Below are positions 1 through 8,089 of a DNA stretch of 22,155 bases, in pieces. The first letter of the stretch is position 1, and every line of letters starts with the position of its first letter. This stretch comes from Gnetum montanum. Lineage: Eukaryota; Streptophyta; Gnetopsida; Gnetales; Gnetaceae. The stretch lies in assembly GCA_015680685.1 (NCBI GenBank), contig MNCI01017909.1, forward strand, positions 1,805,705 through 1,827,859, given 5' to 3'. A model generated the notes under the pieces. It made no database searches. It was not told the DNA's origin and was given only the letters and a program-made list of their open reading frames with translations. A program made the position numbers and the translations under genes.

Positions 1-60
1 CCTTGACCTTGAGTTAAGTCTAGCACAAAAATGAAGATTAATGAATCTCAACTTGCTAGA

Positions 61-352
61 TGAAAACCAATTGGTAGCCGTGTCATCTAACAGGTTGCAT
101 AAGACATTTAACAAAAAGTGTCATGACCTTAAAATTAGGAAAGTCAAATTTCAACTAGGAGATAAGGTCCTCTACTAGAACCCCACACAATACCGTAATG
201 AACTAAGTTCCAAACATTGTGGGAAGGACCTTATACCATTTAGGAAAATTTTCCTTCTGGGGCCATGATGATCTACAAACCTAAGAGTCCAAATAAGAAA
301 TAACTGCTCAACGTACAACAAGTCAAACCTTTCCACGAGCCTAAGCAAGCTA
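61..352 (+). pseudogene. Ty3/gypsy integrase C-terminal tail, decayed
   Basis: In one frame the stretch reads KFQLGDKVLY, a stop, then NPTQYRNELSSKHCGKDLIP and FRKIF. This follows the usual order of the integrase C-terminal domain of gypsy retrotransposons (a basic KF.xGDxVL segment, then a K/R-rich segment and GPY/F-like end). The domain normally helps bind DNA during integration. The catalytic core is not in the window, so this is either the truncated end of an element running in from the left or a fragment. Stops are present at the Y-stop-N position and again after LLGP. The part from about 251 onward is repeated at 3841-4060, which shows it belongs to a dispersed family. Alternative: a non-coding 3' region that only resembles the domain. 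The family call is moderate. Confidence 0.5.
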
Positions 353-663
353 GTGCAACAAATGCCTTATTGGATGGACAAACACACTCAATCTTTCAGA
401 TCTTCCCCTTTTAACTTAGTCATGGGGGAGATGGCCATCCATGCTAGCTATATAAGCGACTCCTTATCTTTTCATTTGTTTTTGTACACATTTTTTTTAC
501 ACCTTGTTACTTTTACAACTTTTTGTTTTACACATTCTTCATTTTACACCTTTTTGTTTTCTACACTTTTAATTTTTCAAAATTTTTGTTTTACAACATC
601 ATGAATACATTTTATTTTTTTAAAAATATTTTACAATTTCTTATATATTTTCCTTTATTTGGC
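353..663. other. AT-rich 3' flank with degenerate T-rich minisatellite
   Basis: No gene is seen. The stretch continues the integrase-tail repeat to about 460 and then becomes T-rich, with imperfect repeats of TTTTTGTTTTACAC between about 476 and 600. The same motif forms a cleaner 15-bp array behind the second integrase-tail copy at 4071-4145, so the T-rich tract is part of the repeat family and probably lies between pol and the 3' LTR. Confidence 0.5.
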
Positions 664-1120
664 TATTGATGAGTTGTAGTTTGGTTGGCTGCATCGACAA
701 GGCCTCCTCGACATGGCCTAATCAACTGGGCCTCGTCGACGAGGCCTAGTTGATGCAATGTATCATGTGTCGACGAGGCCCCATTGATGTAGGGTCTATT
801 TTTGACTATAAATATGCACCTACCAATTGCATTTATGGTAATAGATATTTTAGTTGCAACAAAGCTCTTGCAATTCTTCTATTTGAAAGTTATAATTTTT
901 CTCCCGAGTTCCCATAGCAGAAGTCATTAAGTGTACAGATCTTTATTCGAGCATTGTTGTACCTAAACATGATAGTGGTGCAACAATAAAGAGGAGCTTT
1001 CTGATAAACCTTGTAACACTTTAGATAGATTAAATATTTTTTTATGCATTTAATTTTTTCAATTATTTATTTAATGCTTCCAATTACTTATTAAATTTTT
1101 CCAGTAATTAAGTTAATGAA
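664..1120 (+). mobile_element. LTR-like segment (gypsy family, copy 1)
   Basis: A U3-like GC-rich block of TCGAC/GGCC repeats is followed by a TATA box (TATAAATA at 807-814) and by an R/U5-like block near 930-1010 that contains two AATAAAG-type or ATCTTTATT signals and GATAAACCTTG. That R/U5 block is recognisably related to 6220-6305 and to the reverse complement of the 3460-3835 segment, which are LTRs of the same broad family. The U3 is unrelated to theirs. Exact ends are not clear: no convincing TG...CA pair or target duplication was found. It would have driven transcription to the right, into the leader at 1130-1757. Confidence 0.5.
721..754. repeat. 34-bp near-perfect palindrome in the LTR U3
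   Basis: Two 17-base arms meet at 737/738 with one mismatch. The central 16 bases, GCCTCGTCGACGAGGC, are a perfect palindrome. Related TCGAC/GGCC motifs lie on both sides (about 693-718 and 769-780). It sits about 55 bp upstream of the TATA box, where LTR enhancers usually are. Confidence 0.8.
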
Positions 1121-1129
1121 GCGATTAAA

Positions 1130-1757
1130 AAAGATAAATTAAACACATAAGTACAACCAATTCAAGCATAACACGTATTCACTTGCTAATTCCAGCAGTG
1201 TTATTGCTTGGTATGCCAAGTAGCATAGCACTTGGTCACCCAACAATGAACACATGGATTTAAGATGTGTATGGAAAGTGGGACCAGATGCTTATGTTAG
1301 GACTAGTTAGACATTTAGTAATTAATTAAATCAAATTAGTTAGTCCAACTACTTTATTTCTCTTTAAGCACCAAAACCATAAAAATACAAAATGATAAAA
1401 ATTAGATGCCTTAATTACACTTAACCATACAAGTGTACATCACAAGTGTAATTGGAAAGACAATGATTGACCTTCAGGCAAGATTCACTTCCTAGAAGAC
1501 TAGTCCACCGAAAATGATAAAGTCCATGAAATTTGACCGAATCATGCATCAATGCTTTATGATTCATATGGTTGGGCATAGGGGTATCTTGCCACTCATC
1601 ATTGGCATCGTTGCTGAGGACTTTGTTTGTTGAAATGTGTGTTATTTAGGTTTAAGTAAATACCATTAATATTATTGTATGAACCTTAAAGTCAATATCA
1701 TTCCTTTTATACATAAAATTATAAAAGCACACTGATAATTTTATTTTGTTTTACAAA
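1130..1757 (+). other. Retroelement leader region behind LTR copy 1
   Basis: No intact gene. This is the internal region just after the LTR. Much of it is shared with 6395-6825: both have an ACTTGGT-ACCCAA-AATG block, a block that reads QDVYGKWDQMLMLGLV or a close variant in one frame, and a block around TTCATATGGTTG that ends with CTCATCAT. The short CTTGGTATGCCAAG inverted repeat near 1208-1221 may be what is left of a primer-binding region. Both copies are full of stops and indels, so I treat the region as non-coding or decayed gag leader. Confidence 0.45.
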
Positions 1758-2350
1758 ATGTCTTCTTCTTTTCACAAGCATGAAGATGTCAAACCGTTGG
1801 TCCCATAGGAGTGCAAAATGGTATATACTCTTTCATATGAGCATGTATTGGACTTCACCTTCATCCTACATCAAGATAAACAATTGCAATGGTGTGATAT
1901 GGAGGGCAACATTGTCTTGCCCCCCTTTTGATCTATGCCAGGGATGCTACTTAAAACTCTTAAGAAGTTGGACATTCTAGATCCTCATGAGGAATACATT
2001 GTGGATAGTTGTGACACACGAAACTACTATCTCACTAAAACACAACGCAAGAGAGATTGACATTAAAAGAAGCTCCATGAGGCTACAAAGAGGAAACATT
2101 ACACTAATCCCTTGTTCCTACTAAATCAAAATGACAATGAGGATTCTCCCTTTGAAGGTTCTCAACATGAAGATTCTCCATTCCCTATTATTAATGATGA
2201 GAATGTGACTTGGTAGTTTCCAAATTTGGGAAAGATTCAAAGGTTTGACCGAGGTGTGACTTCAAAGGGATTCAGTACTCTTTGTACCTTTCTACTTACT
2301 TGGATGCATGTGTGTTTTCATGGATTTCTTACCATTCCATGTCGACTAAT
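1758..2350 (+). pseudogene. Unidentified decayed coding stretch (possible gag)
   Basis: From the ATG at 1758 one frame gives a protein-like series broken by only a few stops: MSSSFHKHEDVKPLVP, then DFTFILHQDKQLQWCDMEGN, LLKTLKKLDILDPHEEYIVD, TKTQRKRD, and NDNEDSPFEGSQHEDSPFP followed by FPNLGKIQRFDRGVTSKGF. Composition is hydrophilic, with an acidic D/E/S-rich part near 2130-2200. I do not recognise the family. The position behind an LTR and leader makes a gag-like origin the simplest guess. The part from about 2215 on is echoed at 4440-4620, where the same GKIQR and cysteine/tryptophan-rich pattern returns. Frame integrity cannot be shown beyond this, so the limits are approximate. Confidence 0.35.
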
Positions 2351-3072
2351 AACAAGAAGTTAAATAAGTCTTTGCATGGTGTAGTGAGGAGTGGCGAGGT
2401 ACCCCTGCACTCAACCATACGAATACGAGTGTTTCACACACGATCCGATCGAACTCCACAGACGAGCTAGTTGTGGTATCTAGATAGTTACTTGATGATC
2501 GCATTTCGCTATCTTCCCACCTGGACTAGTATTTGCTTTATCACATATGGTTTAGTCCAAAGTGAGGTGTATGATGTAGTTCCTAACCTAGTGCTACTCC
2601 TAGAGGCAATGGAAAATAACTTTAATTACGCTAGGAAGAAAAGGGTGAAGAGACTCTAAGCTAGCCTAAGTGCAATAAGCATCTGTTCCTTAATCATCCG
2701 TACACATCTTGGACCTCGTGTACAACTACCATTGGGGTTACCAAGTGCATGGCCTAAGTATGCTACTAGGTGTTGATGACCGTTTGGGACGTGATCGCCA
2801 ACAAGTGTCCTTAAACAGGATTTAGGTGCTTGCTGGTCTCTGGCAACACCAAGGCCCAGATACCTCCAAATAGACTCAGTAGTTAATGTGAGTATGTGTG
2901 TGTGCTGTTGCACCATGCGGTTGTGTAAAATGAAACGATTGCGTTGTGTGTAAACTACAAATGACTTATCTTAAAGAGATTCAGCTAACTTTGCCAAGTA
3001 CTGTGAGTTGTTGAGAGTTCCTATTTTGTTCAATTGTCTAGTCTACGCAGTCCTTATAATACCTACTTGTAA
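2351..3072. other. No recognisable gene
   Basis: Short reading frames occur on both strands but none shows a motif, a repeat elsewhere in the window or a sensible context. Probably decayed retroelement interior. It ends at an assembly gap. Confidence 0.5.
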
Positions 3073-3092
3073 NNNNNNNNNNNNNNNNNNNN
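3073..3092. other. Assembly gap (20 N)
   Basis: Twenty consecutive N. A round number like this is normally a placeholder, so the true distance and even the adjacency of the two sides are unknown. Features on the two sides should not be joined. Confidence 0.95.
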
Positions 3093-3459
3093 TGTTCAAA
3101 CTTCCAAGGCTCAAATAAGCAATTTCTTCAAGACAATCCTACTATGCTACCAAAAAATTGCTGCGTAAACTACCACGTACAAGACTCCATTTTGGCTAGA
3201 TAATGGATGTCAATAATTGCATTCAACAGAACCTTCAAAAGACTTGATAATTTCTGATTGAAATACCACGGAGATTCACTTTAAAGATAAAAAGAAGCTA
3301 TTCTGGTGGCATCAAAATACCAAATATTTTTTGAACCTTCTTGACTATTGAATCGTTCAACGACATGACTACAAGCAGAGGCTCTCTTACAACAATCTCA
3401 ATAGCAGTTCTTATACGTTGCACAATAATAAAATTTACTACTAAAATGCTCTTAAAGCT
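3093..3459. other. No recognisable gene
   Basis: On the minus strand about 3285-3422 there is a stop-free, protein-like stretch (with LVVMSLNDSIVKKVQKIFG), which could be the leader or gag start of the minus-strand LTR that precedes it at 3460-3835 reading leftwards. It has no motif I recognise and stops appear soon after. Confidence 0.3.
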
Positions 3460-3835
3460 AGTGTAGGGTGAGAGAAGACATTAATTAACTAGAAAAGCAT
3501 TTAATAACATCAATTAACACTAATTAATCTATTCTGGATGTTGCAAGGTTTATCATAAAGTTTGTCTTTATTGTTGTACACAAGGTGTGCTTAAGTACAC
3601 AATTCTTGAATAAAGATCCGTTCACTTTATGACTCCTACTACAGGAACACGGAAATAATTCTAACTCTGGGAGGGAGAAAAGGCAAGAGTTAGGCTAAGG
3701 ATCTAACTAACTATTACCAAACCAAGTGTGCCTGCCTCTTATTTATAGGCAAGGAGACAAGTCTGATATCGAGTATCCGACATCGCATGGTAGGCTCCGA
3801 TATCACGAACGCGATATCACAGCCTCGATATTATT
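3460..3835 (-). mobile_element. LTR (gypsy family, copy 2), minus strand
   Basis: The reverse complement matches 5993-6384 closely over its whole length. In minus orientation it has three 14-bp GATATY repeats in the U3 (at 3827, 3813 and 3799 on the plus strand), a TATA box (TATAAATA, plus-strand 3740-3747), a C/T-rich leader ending TCCCTCCCAGAGTTAG, and an R/U5 with ATCTTTATT and GATAAACCTTGCA. It stops abruptly at about 3836, where a plus-strand integrase-tail fragment begins. It could be a solo LTR or the end of a rearranged element. Confidence 0.7.
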
Positions 3836-3840
3836 TATGC

Positions 3841-4060
3841 AACTTTTCCTTCGGGGGCCATGAAAATATACAAACCTGAGAGCCCAGACAAGAAACTGTT
3901 GATCAACGTGTAACAAACCAAACCTTTCCATAAGCTTAGGATAGCTAGTACACATGCTACCTCTATTGGTGGACAACCTTGCTCACTATTTCGGATCTCC
4001 TCCTTCCAACTCAATCGTGGGGGAGATGGCCACCTATGCTAACCATTCTAGGTCCTTGGT
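3841..4060 (+). pseudogene. Second copy of the gypsy integrase-tail repeat
   Basis: Direct repeat of about 251-470: the blocks around TTTTCCTTCGGGGGCCATGA, CAAACCAAACCTTTCCA and GTGGGGGAGATGGCCA occur in the same order. In this copy the coding side to the left is missing because the minus-strand LTR abuts it at about 3836-3840. It contains stops and no catalytic residues. The repeat shows that the family has at least two insertions here; the junction is either an LTR insertion followed by loss or a recombination breakpoint. Confidence 0.6.
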
Positions 4061-4070
4061 TCTTTTTGAA

Positions 4071-4145
4071 TTTTTGTTTTACACATTTTTGTTTTACACG
4101 TTTTTGTTTTACACATTTTTTTTTTGCATATTTTTGTTTTACGCA
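4071..4145. repeat. 15-bp T-rich minisatellite, five units
   Basis: Five registers of TTTTTGTTTTACACA (starting 4071, 4086, 4101, 4116, 4131); the fourth is degenerate. Translated, it gives a Phe-rich pentapeptide pattern, which explains the long spurious reading frames here. A looser version follows the first integrase-tail copy at about 476-600. Confidence 0.85.
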
Positions 4146-4439
4146 TTTTTCCAACTTTTCTTATTTTTGTTTTACACCATCGTTCATATTTTTACTATTT
4201 ATTTGTTTACTTGATTTACTTTTATTTTTCATCCAATAAGTGCTCATGATGGTGGATTGAATTATATAATATTGATTACTAATGTTTGGTTTTTACCTTT
4301 GAATTATGATGCTGATATTAAGGTATTGTTCTTTTGGTAAAACAGGCAATGAGTCCACGCCATCGACTCATCCATACAACTCTATGGTCTCCTTTGGCTT
4401 GGAACTATACAATTCCTTTTTTCTAAATAAACTTGTTAA
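4146..4439. other. AT-rich spacer, no gene seen
   Basis: AT-rich sequence with no motif and no repeat elsewhere in the window that I could find. Confidence 0.4.
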
Positions 4440-4620
4440 TAAATTGGTGGTTGGGTATTTTTCAAACCAAGGAAAGATTCAAAGGATGAAAAGGGTGTGA
4501 CTTCAAGGGGATTCGATGCATTTGTGCTAGTCATTCTCTTGGGTGCTTGGATGCTTTTTCTTGGGTTTTCCGCCATTCTAACATTGTTCAAATATCAGGA
4601 AGCTAAGTGAATAAAAATAC
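4440..4620 (+). pseudogene. Echo of the unidentified coding stretch at 2215-2380
   Basis: The order GGAAAGATTCAAAGG, GGTGTGACTTCAAGGGGATT, CTTGGATG and then GGTTTTCCGCCATTC matches 2225-2340. The frames differ by indels, so both copies are decayed. No function can be assigned; it supports the view that the left third of the window holds several copies of one element. Confidence 0.5.
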
Positions 4621-4670
4621 GTCTTTTCATGGTGTGGTTCTCATGTAAAAAAAATAAAAGAAAAAAGTGA

Positions 4671-4785
4671 GAATTCAAAGCACACCCCTTAGACACAATA
4701 ATGAAGTATGGGCTACAAGCACTGGTTATGGAACTAGAAAGACATGTTACCCATGCTTGAAAGTTCCCTCTAACTAAGGCCCTTT
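4671..4785. repeat. Dispersed repeat, copy 1 (partner 6866-6975)
   Basis: Shares long blocks with 6866-6975, including AAAGCACAC, CCTTAGACA, GGGCTACAAGCA, TGGTTATGG and ACTAGAAAGACATGTTACCC. Both copies are preceded by an A-rich tract, and they diverge after about 4775. It could be a fragment of the minus-strand LTR-like block next to the second copy. Confidence 0.75.
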
Positions 4786-5992
4786 CTTGCTTCCTGCTTC
4801 TTCATCTTGCTCTCCTTGGAATGGTGGTGACTCTTTGTGAAAGCATTCTTGTTGCTTCAAGTAGATGGATTGGTCACGTGTGTTGATGCGAAGTCACTGG
4901 ATGTGATTTATTTGAGTCTAGATTTGGGATGAGTTCTAATCAGTCATATTAACCATAAAAAACACAAGGCACTTTACACAACCTTGTTCTTGGGATTCCA
5001 TTCCATTCTCTCCTCTCTATCTTTTTTCCCATTTTCCACCTCATTGCTGATTTTATCATTAGTCTGTCTCTGGGTTGATGCATTATTTTTCTTTGGTGAA
5101 TTCTTGTGGGTAAGTTTTTAAATCTTCCTTCCAAATGACATTCCTAGAGCCTACAGACTCTTTGGTTTGTGGGTTTATCAGGGCATAAAGGGCATGAGCC
5201 TGCTTTGGGGAGGATCCACTAGCATTCCTTTTTGGTGCAATTGTTAACTTCTTTTCCTTAAACATTTTCTGCAATCAATCATTTCTTGTTTCATCCCCAT
5301 CCATGACATCCATCTTATTGGTGTTGACATTGTTATTTTTCACATCTTTCTTGTTCCTCATATTTTTCCATGTTATAGCTACCGAAGATTCACTCTTAGT
5401 TGTGGGGGCCCTGGCATAAATTTTTCAATTTTTTCCATTCTACTATTTGCCTAACCCCTACACCTTAGGTAGTCACTAGTGATAAATCTTTGAACTAGAT
5501 TCTGCCATAACCACAACTTAGCCAGTGTGCTTCATATCGAGGCAAGGTATCAACTACATTGTGGTTTATCTATCCTTGCTCATTTGTGACTATGTTGTGT
5601 GTGCAGATGGTGATCATACAAACAGTGGATTGGGTTTGGAGGAAGCACTCAGGATGGACTAGAACTAGAGCATTTACGAAAGGAACAAGTTTGGTGGTGT
5701 GGCTATGGATAAATAATGGAAGACACAATCTCGACATTGGCAGCAACACGCTTCATCTTCTTTCTCTTCAAGCTGTCAAATAAAGGGTTGGATGTCATTT
5801 ATGTACGAGTGTTCACCAAAATGGTCATGAACACTAATTTTGTAATATGCTTATTGATCTGTCCACTAGGCATGTTGAGTCTGTCATCCCATTCCACCAT
5901 CAGTTGTCATTTAGTTAATAATCCCATACCTTCCCAATATTTTGTAAGGAACTTGAGGACGAGTTTTCATTCAGTCATGGGGGTATGATGAA
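4786..5992. other. No recognisable gene
   Basis: About 1.2 kb with only short frames on either strand, none with a motif or a repeated partner. T-rich pyrimidine tracts occur near 5000-5060 and 5310-5360. Probably old, unrecognisable transposon sequence. Confidence 0.45.
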
Positions 5993-6384
5993 CCACGATA
6001 TTGAGGCCACGATATCGCATCCAGGATATCAGATCTGTGATATTAGAGCCTACCATGTGATGTCGGATACCCAATATCAGGACCTATCTCATTGCCTATA
6101 AATAAGAGGTGGGTGCACTTGGTTTGGTAATAGTTAGTTAGACCCTTAGCCAAACTCTTGCCTTTTCTTCCTCCCAGAGTTAGAATTATTTCAGCGTGCC
6201 TACAATAGGAGTCATAAAGTGAATGGATCTTTATTTGAGCATTGTGTACCTAAGCACACCTTGTGTACGACAATAAAGATGAACTTTATGATAAACCTTG
6301 CAGCATCCAGAATAGATTAATTAGTGTTAATTGATGTTATTAAATGCTTTCCTAGTTAATTAATGTCTTCTCTCACCCTACACT
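5993..6384 (+). mobile_element. LTR (gypsy family, copy 3), plus strand
   Basis: Inverted partner of 3460-3835. The U3 has four 14-bp tandem units starting with GATATY at 5997, 6011, 6025 and 6039, one more than in the partner. Then come a TATA box (TATAAATA, 6097-6104), a pyrimidine-rich TTCTTCCTCCCAGAG block, and the R/U5 block with ATCTTTATTTGAGCATTG, AATAAAG and GATAAACCTTGCAGC. The end is set where similarity to the partner stops. It would drive transcription into the leader at 6395-6825. Confidence 0.7.
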
Positions 6385-6394
6385 TTCTTAAGTA

Positions 6395-6825
6395 AATACA
6401 CTCAGTACGACCACTTCGAGCATGTGTGTAACACTTGGTAACCCAATAATGATTAGCGTTTGGTGATCCCAACAGCATTGCACTAGTTCAGGATGTATAC
6501 GGCAAGTGGGAACAGATGCTGATGTTAGGATTAGTTAGAACTTAATTAATGAGTAGTTAAGTTAAATTAGTCACTTAGTTATCTCTCTCCTTCCTTATTA
6601 GCATAGGACATAAAAACATAAAAGATATAAAAGTCATATGCCTCAAGCTTACTTAACCATACAATTGTGACATACAAGTTTGGGAAGACAATGATTAACC
6701 AACCCATCCTTGTTCCACAAAGGTGCATAAGCACTTAGTCCTTGGAGTTCAACCGGATCGTGCATGAAACACTTGTATTCATATGGTTGAACATAGGGGT
6801 ACCTCGCCGCTCATCATGTGATTTC
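6395..6825 (+). other. Retroelement leader region behind LTR copy 3
   Basis: Collinear with 1130-1610 (blocks ACTTGGTAACCCAA, GTATACGGCAAGTGGGA, CTTAACCATACAA, TTCATATGGTTGAACATAGG). No intact frame; indels relative to the other copy shift every candidate frame. A TTGGTGATCCCAA inverted repeat near 6459-6471 may mark an old primer-binding region. Confidence 0.45.
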
Positions 6826-6865
6826 CATCATCAAAGAAAAACAAAAAATAAAAAAATAAATTGAT

Positions 6866-6975
6866 GGAAATTTAAAGCACACTCCTTAGACAAAATAAAT
6901 GGGCTACAAGCATTGGTTATGGGACTAGAAAGACATGTTACCCATGCCTGAAGGTTTCCTCTGGCATAATGCTTG
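6866..6975. repeat. Dispersed repeat, copy 2 (partner 4671-4785)
   Basis: Direct repeat of 4671-4785. This copy continues into an inverted repeat, CTCTGGCAT at 6959-6967 and ATGCCAGAG at 6984-6992. In minus orientation it lies just downstream of the TATA-like box at 7089, so it could be the R/U5 part of a minus-strand LTR. Confidence 0.7.
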
Positions 6976-7088
6976 ATGTTACAATGCCAGAGAGGAGAGA
7001 AGTTTTCAAAATTCAAAAATTTCTCACCCCTTGAATGTTGTTCTTATTTAAAAAATGAGAACTGTCCTTTGCATGCTATCTGCTGGGG

Positions 7089-7096
7089 TATTTATA
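7089..7096 (-). promoter_or_regulatory. TATA box, minus strand
   Basis: TATAAATA followed by CCCC on the minus strand, about 120 bp upstream of the dispersed repeat at 6866-6975. A promoter of a minus-strand LTR is the likeliest reading. On the plus strand the same bases read TATTTATA, a weaker match. Confidence 0.4.
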
Positions 7097-7299
7097 GGAC
7101 CAAAGGGCACACGTTGACTTGCCAGTGCCACTCGCGTCATGTATGACTGTTGGACCTACAAGACCGTTGTAATGCAAACCTGTCATGTAATAACTGTGAG
7201 CCTGCCACACCATAATTGCACCGTCATTGTCTGGAGACGTGCACCACTGGTCTGATTAGGTGAAGTGCATTGATGTCGCACAACCACCCCCATGCCTTA

Positions 7300-7750
7300 C
7301 TATGCTTTATAGCATAAGATGCTTGGCATAGCATAGCGCTTTGTCGTGCGTTCTGCTACACATATGTTGCTTTCTACGCTATGCTACGCTACGTAGCATA
7401 GCATAGCGTAGCAACTGGCCTTAGTTGCGAAAGTTTTGCCAATTTGCAAACTTCGTCTTCTACAATGCAAGTCTTGCGAACTTCTCTGATTTCTGCCCTT
7501 TGAGCTGCCTTCTATCCCTTCTGTAGGATTGCTACGCCTCACTACACCATGTAGCTCAGCGTAGCGTAGCAGCAGACATGGTCCACCGCTTCCTGAGGGA
7601 AAGCGACATCGTTGTAAAACTTGAAATTGGGCGAGGGGAATGGTGGTGAAGCCGTTGCAATGCTACGTTGCATAGCATAGCATAGCATAGCACTTCGTTT
7701 TGCCATTGTCTTCTAAAGTTTGCTACGCTACGAGGCATAGCGTAGCAGAC
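7300..7750. repeat. TACGCTA/TAGCATAG-rich region with large quasi-palindromes
   Basis: GCTACG, TAGCATAG and GCGTAGC occur again and again. The best structures are 18-base arms at 7374-7391 and 7394-7411 around a CG spacer (one mismatch), and 12-base arms at 7721-7732 and 7736-7747 around AGG (one mismatch). A short (CATAG)n run lies at about 7671-7692. No gene seen. Similar words recur at 14190-14280 and 16345-16372 and, more loosely, in the repeats at 18223-18419. Confidence 0.75.
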
Positions 7751-8014
7751 TTCGTGACTTAGAAAACTTGCTAAACTATTTTTTGCACATCCAGAGTGCT
7801 GCTGCCAATTCTGCATACCTTTTCTGAGTAGGTTTTCGACTGGTCAGGCTACTTTGGTGGATAGGCAGGATGACACAGAACTTGTCCGTGCTCAAAGTAG
7901 AAAATTTGCTGAACTGGCCAGCCTGAACTTAGAACGTTCTCCTCCTGATGAACTACCATAGTGCTGCGCGGACTGCAAGAGCCTAGTGAAGCAAGGATGA
8001 CCCCGCATTTTTAG
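7751..8014. other. Spacer, no gene seen
   Basis: No motif or repeat was recognised between the palindrome-rich block and the fold-back. Confidence 0.4.
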
Positions 8015-8089
8015 GGTGTTTCATTGGCCCCTCTTTGTCGATGTCTGGAGAGCAGGCTTGATGGACGTCCGCAAAGAATACGAAACACC
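8015..8089. repeat. Conserved 75-nt fold-back, copy 1
   Basis: Ends GGTGTTTC and GAAACACC pair perfectly (8 bp). Inside, CTTTG at 8033-8037 and CAAAG at 8072-8076 begin a second stem of up to 13 pairs with two wobbles and one mismatch. The same architecture recurs at 18664-18740, at a similar distance behind the other hairpin array. No target duplication was seen, so it looks like an inherited part of the element 3' region rather than a separate small transposon. Confidence 0.75.

Noticed and set aside
3285-3422. Minus-strand protein-like stretch
   Set aside because: Only about 45 codons without a stop, no motif and no second copy in the window.
3954-4239. Phe-rich frames resembling membrane protein repeats
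   Set aside because: They are translations of the 15-bp T-rich minisatellite.
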